Assembly (NCBI GenBank): GCA_029934755.1
Contig: JAOZLQ010000051.1
Span: 1-11,046 of the forward strand
Length of the DNA: 11,046 bases
Origin: Desulfuromusa sp.
GTDB taxonomy: Bacteria > Desulfobacterota > Desulfuromonadia > Desulfuromonadales > Geopsychrobacteraceae
Direction: 5' to 3'
Positions within the stretch are counted from its first letter, which is position 1. Each line of letters starts with the position of its first letter. A program made the position numbers and the translations under genes. The notes under the pieces were generated by a model. It had not been told where the DNA came from and did not search any database. It saw only the letters and a program-made list of their open reading frames with translations. Positions 1 to 7,333 of this stretch are shown here, piece after piece.

Positions 1-327
1 AACTTCTGCTTCGGCACACCATTCTACACCGGGAGTTTCATCACTCGGAGTCAATTCACCAGAAGCGTAGTGTGCAGAAAAACAGAAAATAAGTGTCGCG
101 GGAAAAGAAACTTTGGACCAGACAACTGCTAACTTTGCATGACTGATCGTCACCCCAGCCTCTTCTAGCACTTCGCGGCAGAGGGCAAAAACAAGACCTT
201 CTCCCTCTTCAACTCTCCCCTGCGGTATTTCCCACCCCCGAATATGATGCTTCACCAGAAGAATCTGATTTTGCACATTACGAATCAGGCAACTAACAAC
301 CAAAATATGTTTCGGTTGTGTCGTCAA
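1..327 (-). CDS. NUDIX hydrolase (3' end cut by window edge)
   Basis: NUDIX proteins hydrolyse nucleoside diphosphates linked to another moiety; the substrate here cannot be told from sequence. I translated 109 residues from a TTG codon at 327-325 to the window edge, so the C-terminus is missing. Residues 37-59 match the full NUDIX box GX5EX7REUXEEXGU: G37, E43, R51-E52, E55-E56, G58, V59. The preceding strand carries W32-E33-I34-P35-Q36, usual just before the box. The TTG start is chosen because an in-frame TAA lies immediately upstream, a GGAG Shine-Dalgarno (335-338) sits 7 nt before it, and the TTG overlaps the mltA stop as TTGA. That overlap implies translational coupling to mltA. An ATG at 340-338 is in another frame and meets a stop after 15 codons. 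The family is certain; the specificity (MutT-like or ADP-sugar, for example) is unknown. Confidence 0.88.
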   Translation of the reverse strand, partial: MTTQPKHILVVSCLIRNVQNQILLVKHHIRGWEIPQGRVEEGEGLVFALCREVLEEAGVTISHAKLAVVWSKVSFPATLIFCFSAHYASGELTPSDETPGVEWCAEAEV

Positions 328-1532
328 TTAATTTCTCCATTTTCAAGTTTAGTAACCTCAGCGCGACTTTGAAAATGAACCTCCAAATCCTCTCTTGGCA
401 ATAAAACCCAAAGGCGACCGTCCTGCTTCATTTTCCCCGCAATTTTTCCAGCGTCATTCCCCATTCCCCAGAAAAAATCGGCTCGAACCTGCCCCTTTAT
501 AGCGCCACCGGTATCTTGGGCAACCATCAATTGCTTCAAGGGAAAATCCGTTCCAGGAAAAGTCGTGGATAGAAATACTGGAGCTCCAAGCGGAATAGTG
601 CGTGGATCAACAGCAAGGCTACGTAATGGAGTCAGGGGAATCCCCAAGGCACCAGGGGGTGATTGGATATCAGCGGCTAATGTTCTGAAAAACACATAAC
701 TTGGATTTTCAGCCAGTAGCTGCTTGCCAGCTTCCGGATGCTGTTCAACCCAACGCATGATATTCTGCATCGACATCTGGTCTCGGGTCATTGCATTGCG
801 TTCCAACAATAACTTACCAATTGATCGATACGGATGACCATTCTGATTCTCATAGCCAACCATCACCCGTTCACCATTTGGCAAGCGAATTCGTCCAGAA
901 CCTTGGATATGAAGAAAAAACAATTCTACCGGATCTGCCACCCAGAATATTTCTTCCCCATCAAGGGGATTTTGACCATTATCAATTTCACTACGTTCAA
1001 AGTACGGCACCACACGATGACCGACAATACGGCCTCTCAAACGATAATTGCTCAATTCTGGATAAAGTATACTTAAATCAATAATCAATAGATCTTTTGG
1101 TTGCTGGTAGAGCGGATACTGGTATTTTTCCGTTTTTACCCGACTCCCTGCTAACTCTGGACCATAATAACCCGTAATCAAACCATCCTGGCTGCCATCG
1201 GGATTACGGACCTGAAACGGCTGGAAAAACAGTTCAAAAAAATCGCGGGCATTCTTCTCCTCAACAGAGGAAATCATCGCTGCCTCGGCACAGACTCGCT
1301 GCCATTGTTCACGCTTGCCAATAGCCCGACAACTTTTCTGAAAAGCATCCAGTGCAGCAGCTGGACGATCTAACAACCAGCCATCAACCTGATCCCAAGG
1401 TACTGCCTTTAAAGGTTCAACCTTAACAACGGGCGGAGGAATTTCAACTGGAGGTTTATCGATCTGCGGGGGCTTGCTCACGCAACCAGCAAGAAGAAGT
1501 ATCAAACAACTAATAAGGAGATTTTTTTTCAT
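324..1532 (-). CDS. mltA: membrane-bound lytic murein transglycosylase A, lipoprotein
   Basis: MltA cleaves the MurNAc-GlcNAc bond of peptidoglycan with formation of a 1,6-anhydro end, acting from the inner face of the outer membrane. The 402-residue product begins with a lipoprotein signal: K2-K3, a hydrophobic core and lipobox L14-A15-G16-C17. The residue after the cysteine is Val, not Asp, which favours outer-membrane sorting by the Lol rule of enterobacteria. A Pro-rich linker follows (about 21-45). Family motifs appear in order: TGYYGPELAGS (120-130), FFLHIQGSGR (205-214), GYENQNGHPYRSIG (226-239), PSYVFFR (277-283), and the 3D domain LRSLAVDP through AQDTGGAIKG to RAD, with aspartates D309, D340 and D352. 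The catalytic Asp of E. coli MltA (D308) lies in this 3D region, but I cannot say which residue matches it. E. coli MltA has 365 residues. The ATG has only a weak GGAA-type ribosome site. The gene follows priA by 67 nt and overlaps the NUDIX gene. Confidence 0.95.
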   Translation of the reverse strand: MKKNLLISCLILLLAGCVSKPPQIDKPPVEIPPPVVKVEPLKAVPWDQVDGWLLDRPAAALDAFQKSCRAIGKREQWQRVCAEAAMISSVEEKNARDFFELFFQPFQVRNPDGSQDGLITGYYGPELAGSRVKTEKYQYPLYQQPKDLLIIDLSILYPELSNYRLRGRIVGHRVVPYFERSEIDNGQNPLDGEEIFWVADPVELFFLHIQGSGRIRLPNGERVMVGYENQNGHPYRSIGKLLLERNAMTRDQMSMQNIMRWVEQHPEAGKQLLAENPSYVFFRTLAADIQSPPGALGIPLTPLRSLAVDPRTIPLGAPVFLSTTFPGTDFPLKQLMVAQDTGGAIKGQVRADFFWGMGNDAGKIAGKMKQDGRLWVLLPREDLEVHFQSRAEVTKLENGEIN

Positions 1533-1599
1533 ATTTTTTGTTCCAAATGATTATCTAGGTACAATTCTAAGATCAATCCCCATCGTATAACTGCCGCCA

Positions 1600-3792
1600 T
1601 CACAGCATATCGACTGGATCAACATCAATGTGCATAGTAACCTGTCGGGGCAATCGCTTGATCTCGCCATCAAGCTGATTCAGCAGATATCTGAGTGCAG
1701 GTCGAGCAGGTGCTTTCAGCAAAATTTGATAACGACTTTTACCACGCAGTCGCGCCAGCGGACAAGGGCTGGGACCGAGAACTTCGACCGATTCGGCAAT
1801 ACGGGTCAGGTAATTACCCATCTGGGAAGCAGCAATTTGAACTTGATGATTGTTATTGCCAGAAAAAACTAAATTAACAAGATGACCACAAGGAGGGTAG
1901 CCAAGCTCCCGCCTGAAGGGGAGTTCCTGCTGATAAAAAGAATGGTAATTCTGTTCGGAAGCACAAGTTAATGCATAATGTTCGGGATTATATGACTGAA
2001 TATAAACCTTACCACCACCACTAGCTCGTCCGGCCCGACCAGCAACCTGGGTAAATAAGGAAAAGCTACGCTCACCCGAACGGAAATCGGGGAAATTAAG
2101 GGTACTATCGGCACCTAACACGCCAACCAGAGTAACCCCAGGAAAATCGTGCCCTTTTGCGATCATCTGAGTACCAACTAGAATATCAATTTTACGCGCC
2201 AGCATTTCAGTCATTATTTTCTGATGCGCCCCCTTACGGCTGGTCGTATCCCGATCCATACGAGCAATTCTGGCAGATGGAAACAGAATTCCCAACTCCT
2301 GTTCCAGCCTCTCAGTTCCGGCACCTTGTGGTTCAATATTCAAACCTTGACACTTGGGACAGCATTCTGGAACAGAATCAACATGATCACAGTAATGACA
2401 ACGCAAGTGATTACTCTGCTGATGATAGGTCAAAGTAATTTCACAATTAGGGCAATGAAAACTTTCACCACAATCGGCACATAATATAAACGGGGCAAAA
2501 CCACGACGATTCAGCAACAGTAAAACCTGTTCACGTTGTTCCAAAGCCTGCTGAATTGCCTCTATTAAAACATTGGACAATTCACCATCAACTACCTGCT
2601 CCTTCAAATCAACGAGTTCAACTAGCGGTAAATCACCGGCATGGACACGTCTATCCAGCGTTAATCTTGTTAATGCACCTAGTTCACTACGATAGTAACT
2701 GGCAAAGGAGGGGGTAGCACTACCCAGCAAAACCGGGCAATTCTGTTGTTGTCCCCGAACCAAGGCCAGGTCACGCGCATGATAACGAAACCCCTCCCCT
2801 TGCTTATAACTTGACTCATGTTCTTCATCGACCACGATAAGACCAAGATTTTGCAATGGGGCGAAGATAGCTGAACGTGCACCAATAACAATCTGAACCT
2901 GATTGCGTACTATTTCCCGCCACGCATCATAACGCTCACCAGCAGAGAGGCCACTATGCAATACAGCAATTCTGACACCCTTTTCTTCAAATCGAGCCCT
3001 GAATCTAGCCACCAGTTGGGGAGTGAGTGATATCTCAGGCACAAGGATTAATGCTTGTCGATTAGCTATCAAACATTGGTCGACAACCTGCAAATAGACT
3101 TCTGTCTTACCGCTCCCTGTCACACCATGAAGAAGAAACCCAGAAAAACAACACTGCTTAATTGATGGTATAATTCCATCAATCGCCTTGCTTTGTGCCA
3201 TATTGAGGGTCAGGCATTTATCATCAATTATTTTTTCAGTCAAAAAAGGATCACGTATCAGTTCCTGTTCACCCATACTTAAAGCGCCTATTTCAACCAA
3301 CCGTTTCAGTGCAGCATGAGGAGCAGAAAAATGTTCACGAATTTGGCTAAGACCAGCAACACCCAACTGGACAATAAACTGTAACAGTTCCTGTTGCGTT
3401 TTACCGCGGGGCTGAATATCTTGATTCAGCGGTTTGTAGAGAGGTTCTTTCAGAATTTTTGTTGTCGATTTTTCGCTACCGAGGCCTGCCGGGAGGGCCG
3501 AACGGATCACCTGCCCGATCGGGTGGCAGTAGTAATCTGCAGCCCAACGAAGTAATTTGATTAACTCAGGAGTTAACAGCGGTTCTTCGTCAAGCGGCGC
3601 TATAATATCTTTTAAATCTTTAGCCTGACCCCTTCTTATCCTGAGGACAAAAGCATTTATTGTTCTCCTTCCGAATGGAACCTTGACCCGAATTCCCACC
3701 TGAACAGAATCAATCAGGCATTCAGGAATCCGGTAAGAGAACAACTGCTTAAGTGGAACATTAACAGCAATATCGGCGATCAGATCAGACAA
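1600..3792 (-). CDS. priA: primosomal protein N', replication-restart helicase PriA
   Basis: PriA recognises stalled forks and recombination intermediates, unwinds DNA 3' to 5' and reloads the replicative helicase. The 730-residue protein is complete, close to the roughly 730 of E. coli PriA. The N-terminal DNA-binding domain begins with residues resembling the usual AxVAVxVPLxxxFxYxxPE. Helicase motifs are intact: Walker A GVTGSGKT (223-230), DEEH (322-325), GSATPS (357-362), TQMIAKGHDFPG (541-552) and motif VI QVAGRAGR (582-589). The zinc-binding insertion has four CxxC-type pairs: C438/C441, C447/C450, C465/C468 and C478/C481, with an extra C477. The start is a TTG at 3792-3790. An in-frame TAA lies a few codons upstream, and the first residues align with the family N-terminus, so I keep this start although the ribosome site (GAGA) is weak. 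aroF ends 99 nt upstream and mltA follows 67 nt downstream. No functional link to either neighbour is evident. Confidence 0.97.
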   Translation of the reverse strand: MSDLIADIAVNVPLKQLFSYRIPECLIDSVQVGIRVKVPFGRRTINAFVLRIRRGQAKDLKDIIAPLDEEPLLTPELIKLLRWAADYYCHPIGQVIRSALPAGLGSEKSTTKILKEPLYKPLNQDIQPRGKTQQELLQFIVQLGVAGLSQIREHFSAPHAALKRLVEIGALSMGEQELIRDPFLTEKIIDDKCLTLNMAQSKAIDGIIPSIKQCCFSGFLLHGVTGSGKTEVYLQVVDQCLIANRQALILVPEISLTPQLVARFRARFEEKGVRIAVLHSGLSAGERYDAWREIVRNQVQIVIGARSAIFAPLQNLGLIVVDEEHESSYKQGEGFRYHARDLALVRGQQQNCPVLLGSATPSFASYYRSELGALTRLTLDRRVHAGDLPLVELVDLKEQVVDGELSNVLIEAIQQALEQREQVLLLLNRRGFAPFILCADCGESFHCPNCEITLTYHQQSNHLRCHYCDHVDSVPECCPKCQGLNIEPQGAGTERLEQELGILFPSARIARMDRDTTSRKGAHQKIMTEMLARKIDILVGTQMIAKGHDFPGVTLVGVLGADSTLNFPDFRSGERSFSLFTQVAGRAGRASGGGKVYIQSYNPEHYALTCASEQNYHSFYQQELPFRRELGYPPCGHLVNLVFSGNNNHQVQIAASQMGNYLTRIAESVEVLGPSPCPLARLRGKSRYQILLKAPARPALRYLLNQLDGEIKRLPRQVTMHIDVDPVDML

Positions 3793-3891
3793 AATATTTC
3801 TCGATTATCCAGATAATTCACGGAAATCCTCCCGCTACAAGCGCAACAAGGAAAACCTATGGCAGATTATCCCAACAGCGTGGTTATCCGC

Positions 3892-4908
3892 TCACTTCTG
3901 ATAACCAAGAAACTCCAACAAATGATTGATCTCTTTCATCAATTCGAAGAAATGCTCACCCGATAAACTCTGCGCACCATCACAAAGAGCCAAAGCGGGA
4001 TTAGGATGCACCTCCATCATCACCCCATGAGCTCCGACAACTAGTGCGGCCTTACTCATAATCGGCACCAACATCCGTTTACCCGTTGCATGACTTGGAT
4101 CAACGATGATTGGTAAGTGGCTCATCTCGCGAATCAATGGGACAACAGACAGATCCAGAGTATTTCGGGTTGTTTTTTCAAAGGTACGTATTCCGCGCTC
4201 ACAGAGGACAACGTTGGGGTTCCCTTCAGCCAGAATATATTCTGCTGCCGCCAAGAATTCTTCGATTGTCGCACTCATGCCACGCTTAAGCAAAACCGGA
4301 TGTTTGATTTTGCCAACCTCCTTAAGCAAATCGAAGTTTTGCATATTGCGTGCTCCAATCTGCAACATATCTGCATGTTGACAAACGGTATCCAACTGCT
4401 CAATTCGCATCACTTCGGTCACCACTGGCAATCCCTGCGATTCACCAGCTTGCTGCAGATATTTCAAGCCTTCGACCCCAAGCCCTTGAAAAGAATGGGG
4501 TCCGGTACGTGGTTTAAATGCCCCGCCACGCAACATTTGACCACCACCAGCCTTGACTTCTTTGGCCGCAACCAACATTTGTTCTTCTGATTCAATCGAG
4601 CAAGGTCCGGCAATAATTACCGGTTTCTGACCATCACCAAATTTAACTCCAGAAACATCAATAACAGAAGGTTCAGGATGAAAATCACGAGACGCTATTT
4701 TGTAAGGCTTGCTGACGTGAATGGTTTCACGCACTCCCGGCAGGGTACGGATAGTAGAATCATCGACATAGCCTTGATTGCCGAGTACACCGATAGCAGT
4801 TCTTAAACTTCCAGGAATAGGTTCGGCAGTCAGACCCATCGATTCGACTGCAGCGATAACCTGATCGACATGTTCTTTAGTTGCATGATGATGCATTACA
4901 ATAAGCAT
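3892..4908 (-). CDS. aroF: 3-deoxy-7-phosphoheptulonate (DAHP) synthase, class I-beta with N-terminal regulatory domain
   Basis: The enzyme condenses phosphoenolpyruvate with erythrose 4-phosphate, the first step of the shikimate pathway, in the cytosol. At 338 residues it has the same length and layout as the Thermotoga maritima enzyme. An N-terminal ferredoxin-like domain (about 1-70) is followed by the TIM barrel. The linker KPYKIASRDFHPE (67-79) and the motifs IIAGPCSIE (98-106), LRGGAFKPRTGPHSFQGLG (126-144), LLKRGMSATIEEF (206-218) and LCERGIRTFE (235-244) are diagnostic. Metal ligands expected from the Thermotoga structure are present: C103, H273, E299 and D310. In Thermotoga the N-terminal domain mediates tyrosine feedback inhibition, so feedback control by an aromatic amino acid is likely here by homology. 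A strong Shine-Dalgarno TAAGGAG (4914-4920) sits 5 nt before the ATG. The aminotransferase stop lies 57 nt upstream, suggesting cotranscription. The short spacer contains a small palindrome at 4950-4961. Confidence 0.97.
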   Translation of the reverse strand: MLIVMHHHATKEHVDQVIAAVESMGLTAEPIPGSLRTAIGVLGNQGYVDDSTIRTLPGVRETIHVSKPYKIASRDFHPEPSVIDVSGVKFGDGQKPVIIAGPCSIESEEQMLVAAKEVKAGGGQMLRGGAFKPRTGPHSFQGLGVEGLKYLQQAGESQGLPVVTEVMRIEQLDTVCQHADMLQIGARNMQNFDLLKEVGKIKHPVLLKRGMSATIEEFLAAAEYILAEGNPNVVLCERGIRTFEKTTRNTLDLSVVPLIREMSHLPIIVDPSHATGKRMLVPIMSKAALVVGAHGVMMEVHPNPALALCDGAQSLSGEHFFELMKEINHLLEFLGYQK

Positions 4909-4949
4909 AAAAGCTCCTTAGTCGTAAAAATTGCAGATAATCAGTGTTA

Positions 4950-4961
4950 TTTACCTGTAAA
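4950..4961. promoter_or_regulatory. 12-bp palindrome TTTAC-CT-GTAAA before aroF
   Basis: TTTAC (4950-4954) and GTAAA (4957-4961) form a perfect inverted repeat with a 2-nt centre, just after the aminotransferase stop and about 42 nt before the aroF ATG. The half-sites resemble those of TyrR boxes, but TyrR boxes have the order TGTAAA-N6-TTTACA, so this is not one. It could be an operator for aroF or chance. Confidence 0.3.
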
Positions 4962-4965
4962 CCAG

Positions 4966-6129
4966 TTAGCAGAGGTCAGCCCCCCGCTGCCTTAAATAAA
5001 GTTCAATCCGTTCCAGTGCCGTAACAATTTCAGCGAGTGGACGAGTATAAGAAAAGCGTAAAAATCCTTCAGCTCCTTCTCCAAAATCAATACCAGGAGT
5101 CACAGCAACTCCTGTTTTCTCAAGTATATCAAGGGCCAGTCTTTGAGAGTTGGAATCAATATGTCGCGCATCAGCTAGAACGTAAAATGCTCCCTTGGGT
5201 TCAAAATGAACCCCAAACCCAAGATCACGCAGGCGTGAAATCATTTTTTTACGGCGTTTATCGTAAACGTTGCGCATATCAGTAACATCATCCTGACATT
5301 GCTGCAAAGCCGCGATACCACCGCGCTGAACAAAATGGTTGGCACAAATCAAAAAATTCTGATGTAGGGTTTGCAGGGTACGCATACAGGATAATGGTGA
5401 AATCAAGTATCCTAACCGCCATCCGGTCATTGCGTAGGCCTTAGAAAAACCACCTAGAACAAAAGCATTTTGAGTAAATTCCAAAATACAACGTTCATCG
5501 CCCTGGTAGGTCAATCCATGGTAAATCTCATCTGAAATAATCGGGATGGACAGATCAGCCAGAGCTTCCATTTCCCGGCTAGACAGAATTGATCCAGCGG
5601 GGTTAGAAGGAGAGTTGATCAACAAACCACGTGTTTTCGGCGTAATTAATGCCTTAACTTGTTCAGGTCGAGGCTGAAAACCATCCTTCGCATCAGTCTT
5701 CAACAAAACCGGATGTCCGCCGGAAAACTTAACAAACCCCGGATAACAAGCATAGCTGGGATCGGTTAGAATCAGTTCATCGCCGTCATCCAGAATTGTG
5801 GAGAAAAGCAGTAACATCAACGGACTAGTCCCCGAAGAAACCATCACCTGCTCAGGAACAATCTCGACACCATAACAATCAAGGTAATGGCGACAGATTT
5901 CTTGGCGTAGTTCCAGCAATCCAAGGGAATGGGTATAGGAAGTCGCCCCATCTGCCAAAGCCTGACCGGTCGCTGCCAGAATGGCCGGAGGTGTTTTGAA
6001 ATCAGGCTCGCCGAGACAGAGATAGATAATTTCTTGTCCTTCTGCCTCCAGTTCCTTGGCCCGCTCCATAAGCTCCATCGCCAGAAAAGGTTCGACTTGT
6101 TTGGCACGGTTTGAAATTGGTATCTGCAT
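4966..6129 (-). CDS. PLP-dependent class I/II aminotransferase (aspartate/aromatic type, specificity unresolved)
   Basis: This fold-type I enzyme moves an amino group between an amino acid and a 2-oxo acid through pyridoxal phosphate, in the cytosol. The 387-residue length is normal. Recognisable residues are the N-terminal LGEPDF (39-44), Y65 in the TSYTHSLG segment, SSGTSPL (98-104), N176 in INSPSNPAG, D200 and Y203 in SDEIYHG, the Schiff-base lysine K230 in GGFSKAYAMTGWRLGY, and R358 in FLRFSY, which binds the substrate carboxylate. The ATG at 6129 has a GAGGA ribosome site about 9 nt upstream. It is the first gene of the minus-strand run, 57 nt before DAHP synthase. That placement suggests transamination of phenylpyruvate, hydroxyphenylpyruvate or prephenate, but aspartate or other specificity cannot be excluded. 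It faces the cytochrome gene across a 162-nt divergent spacer. Confidence 0.92.
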   Translation of the reverse strand: MQIPISNRAKQVEPFLAMELMERAKELEAEGQEIIYLCLGEPDFKTPPAILAATGQALADGATSYTHSLGLLELRQEICRHYLDCYGVEIVPEQVMVSSGTSPLMLLLFSTILDDGDELILTDPSYACYPGFVKFSGGHPVLLKTDAKDGFQPRPEQVKALITPKTRGLLINSPSNPAGSILSSREMEALADLSIPIISDEIYHGLTYQGDERCILEFTQNAFVLGGFSKAYAMTGWRLGYLISPLSCMRTLQTLHQNFLICANHFVQRGGIAALQQCQDDVTDMRNVYDKRRKKMISRLRDLGFGVHFEPKGAFYVLADARHIDSNSQRLALDILEKTGVAVTPGIDFGEGAEGFLRFSYTRPLAEIVTALERIELYLRQRGADLC

Positions 6130-6180
6130 ATTTATTATTCCTCAGCATGATGTAACCACTTAGATTAATCCTCGCCCTAA

Positions 6181-6228
6181 TTGATTGCAACCATTTTGCC
6201 CAAAAGTGCCAAGGAGATTTGATTGCAA
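6181..6228. repeat. 10-bp direct repeat TTGATTGCAA in the divergent spacer
   Basis: The sequence TTGATTGCAA occurs perfectly at 6181-6190 and again at 6219-6228, with starts 38 bp apart. Copy 2 extends into the 8-bp palindrome ATTGCAAT and contains the TTGCAA proposed as the -35 of the rightward promoter. Copy 1 lies nearer the leftward aminotransferase gene. A shared regulator binding both copies is possible; no known operator is recognised. Confidence 0.45.
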
Positions 6229-6252
6229 TAAACCGGAACTGCAGTGTATAAA
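6223..6252 (+). promoter_or_regulatory. candidate sigma-70 promoter for cytochrome c-trmB-truD
   Basis: TTGCAA (6223-6228) and TATAAA (6247-6252) are separated by 18 nt, matching consensus at 4/6 and 5/6 positions. The predicted start near 6259 leaves a leader of about 33 nt before the cytochrome ATG. I found no comparably good leftward promoter for the aminotransferase in the same spacer. Confidence 0.5.
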
Positions 6253-6291
6253 TTGCGCTGAGAATGAAATATCCAAGGGGAAATTATCCAG

Positions 6292-6621
6292 ATGGAACAA
6301 TTCTTAAAAAAAGTCCCGTTATTATTTTTTTGTGCAATCATTCCTACGCTAGCGATTGCGGTGGACAATACCCCCCAGATCGATCCGGTGCTGGAACTGA
6401 TCCATACACTCGGTTGTAAAGGTTGCCACATGATCAGTGGTGAAGGAGGATCTCTGGCTCCAGATCTCACCCAGATAGGCAGTCGGTTAACAGCAATCCA
6501 GATTGAGGCACAATTGACCACTGGCACAGCATCCCAGGGAAAATCATTTATGCCAAGCTACAATTCGCTGTCCATAAATGAATTAAAACAAATGGGTAAA
6601 TATCTCTACAACCTCCGCTAA
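6292..6621 (+). CDS. small exported monohaem c-type cytochrome
   Basis: This is a 109-residue exported electron carrier; its redox partner is unknown. The N-terminus has K6-K7, a hydrophobic stretch and a likely signal peptidase I site after A21-I22-A23, giving a mature protein of about 86 residues in the periplasm. One haem-binding motif CKGCH is present (C42, C45, H46). M87 in FMPSY is placed as a class I axial methionine ligand would be, followed by a C-terminal helix LSINELKQMGKYLYNLR (93-109). The segment LAPDLTQIGSRLT after the haem site is typical of small cytochrome c domains. An AAGGGG ribosome site lies 11 nt before the ATG, a little far. The gene leads an apparent operon: trmB starts 22 nt downstream. 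No oxidase, reductase or c-type maturation gene lies nearby, so its partner cannot be deduced. Confidence 0.9.
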   Translation: MEQFLKKVPLLFFCAIIPTLAIAVDNTPQIDPVLELIHTLGCKGCHMISGEGGSLAPDLTQIGSRLTAIQIEAQLTTGTASQGKSFMPSYNSLSINELKQMGKYLYNLR

Positions 6622-6643
6622 ATCTAATTGAAAAGAAGAAATC

Positions 6644-7333
6644 ATGTCCCAACGCATGACCCTGATTACGTCTCCAGTATTTATTCCCGAAGCACGTTTA
6701 AAAGATGCCGGTAGTCTTGCTGCGCTGTTTGATAACAATAACCCCCTGTCACTTGAAATTGGTTGCGGTATTGGTGACTTTATTGTCCAGATTGCCGAAC
6801 GTCATCCGGATCAAAATTTTATTGCTATTGATATTTTCAATCAGGGCTGCCGCCAGACATGCAGCCGTATTGAACGTTCTGGCCTTACCAATATTTTAAT
6901 GATGCGAATTGAAGCGCGCTACCTGATGTATCACTATCTCGGAAAAGATAGCCTGCAGGCGATCTATATCAACTGCCCTGATCCCTGGCCAAAAGAACGG
7001 CAACGGAAACGGAGATTGCTGAATAAAGATTTTCTTGATCTTGCCCTTTATTGTTTACAGGATCATGGTGAACTTAATTTTTGTACCGATTTTACTGATT
7101 ATGGCGAATCCGCGGCGGAACTCCTGAGTCAGGATGAACGGTTTGAAAACCGTGCTGCAACTCCCTATACCCATGATCTCGGCAACTATCCTATCTCAAA
7201 ATATATGCAACGATTCCTTGATTTGGATCAGCCGATCTTTCTCTGCCGTTATTACAAAAAAACCAGACTCCAAGTTGCAGCTCCGAATTTAAGCAAAGGA
7301 TTCCGACTTCGCTGGGCAAAGGAGAACCATTGA
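6644..7333 (+). CDS. trmB: tRNA (guanine-N7-)-methyltransferase
   Basis: TrmB transfers a methyl group from S-adenosylmethionine to N7 of G46 in the tRNA variable loop. The 229-residue product is of normal bacterial length. The SAM-binding glycine motif is EIGCGIGDF (38-46), followed by the second strand FIAIDI (59-64). The family signature is at 110-125: NCPDPWPKERQRKRRL, with D113, W115, K117 and the basic run R121-R124. TDFTDYGES (148-156) matches the conserved C-terminal TDxxxYxxx segment. Q120 stands where I recall most TrmB proteins having His (PDPWPKxRH), a single-residue oddity; everything else looks functional. The ATG is preceded by a weak purine-rich AAGAAG site. Its stop overlaps the truD start, so the two tRNA modification enzymes are probably translated together. 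In systems with only TrmB and no TrmD-like partner a single polypeptide suffices, as expected here. Confidence 0.95.
   Translation: MSQRMTLITSPVFIPEARLKDAGSLAALFDNNNPLSLEIGCGIGDFIVQIAERHPDQNFIAIDIFNQGCRQTCSRIERSGLTNILMMRIEARYLMYHYLGKDSLQAIYINCPDPWPKERQRKRRLLNKDFLDLALYCLQDHGELNFCTDFTDYGESAAELLSQDERFENRAATPYTHDLGNYPISKYMQRFLDLDQPIFLCRYYKKTRLQVAAPNLSKGFRLRWAKENH

Noticed and set aside
295..340. ATG at 340-338 as start of the NUDIX gene
   Set aside because: This frame stops after 15 codons; the NUDIX domain is in the frame of the TTG at 327-325.
3882..3906. Inverted repeat GGTTATC / GATAACC around the aroF stop codon
   Set aside because: A 7-bp stem with an 11-nt loop and no T run; too weak to call a terminator, and half of it is coding.
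4117..4590. 157-codon open frame on the plus strand
   Set aside because: It lies wholly inside aroF on the opposite strand, has no recognisable domain, and is explained by codon bias of aroF.
6177..6527. 116-codon minus-strand frame across the divergent spacer and cytochrome gene
   Set aside because: It is antisense to a clear cytochrome with signal peptide and haem site, and its translation shows no family features.
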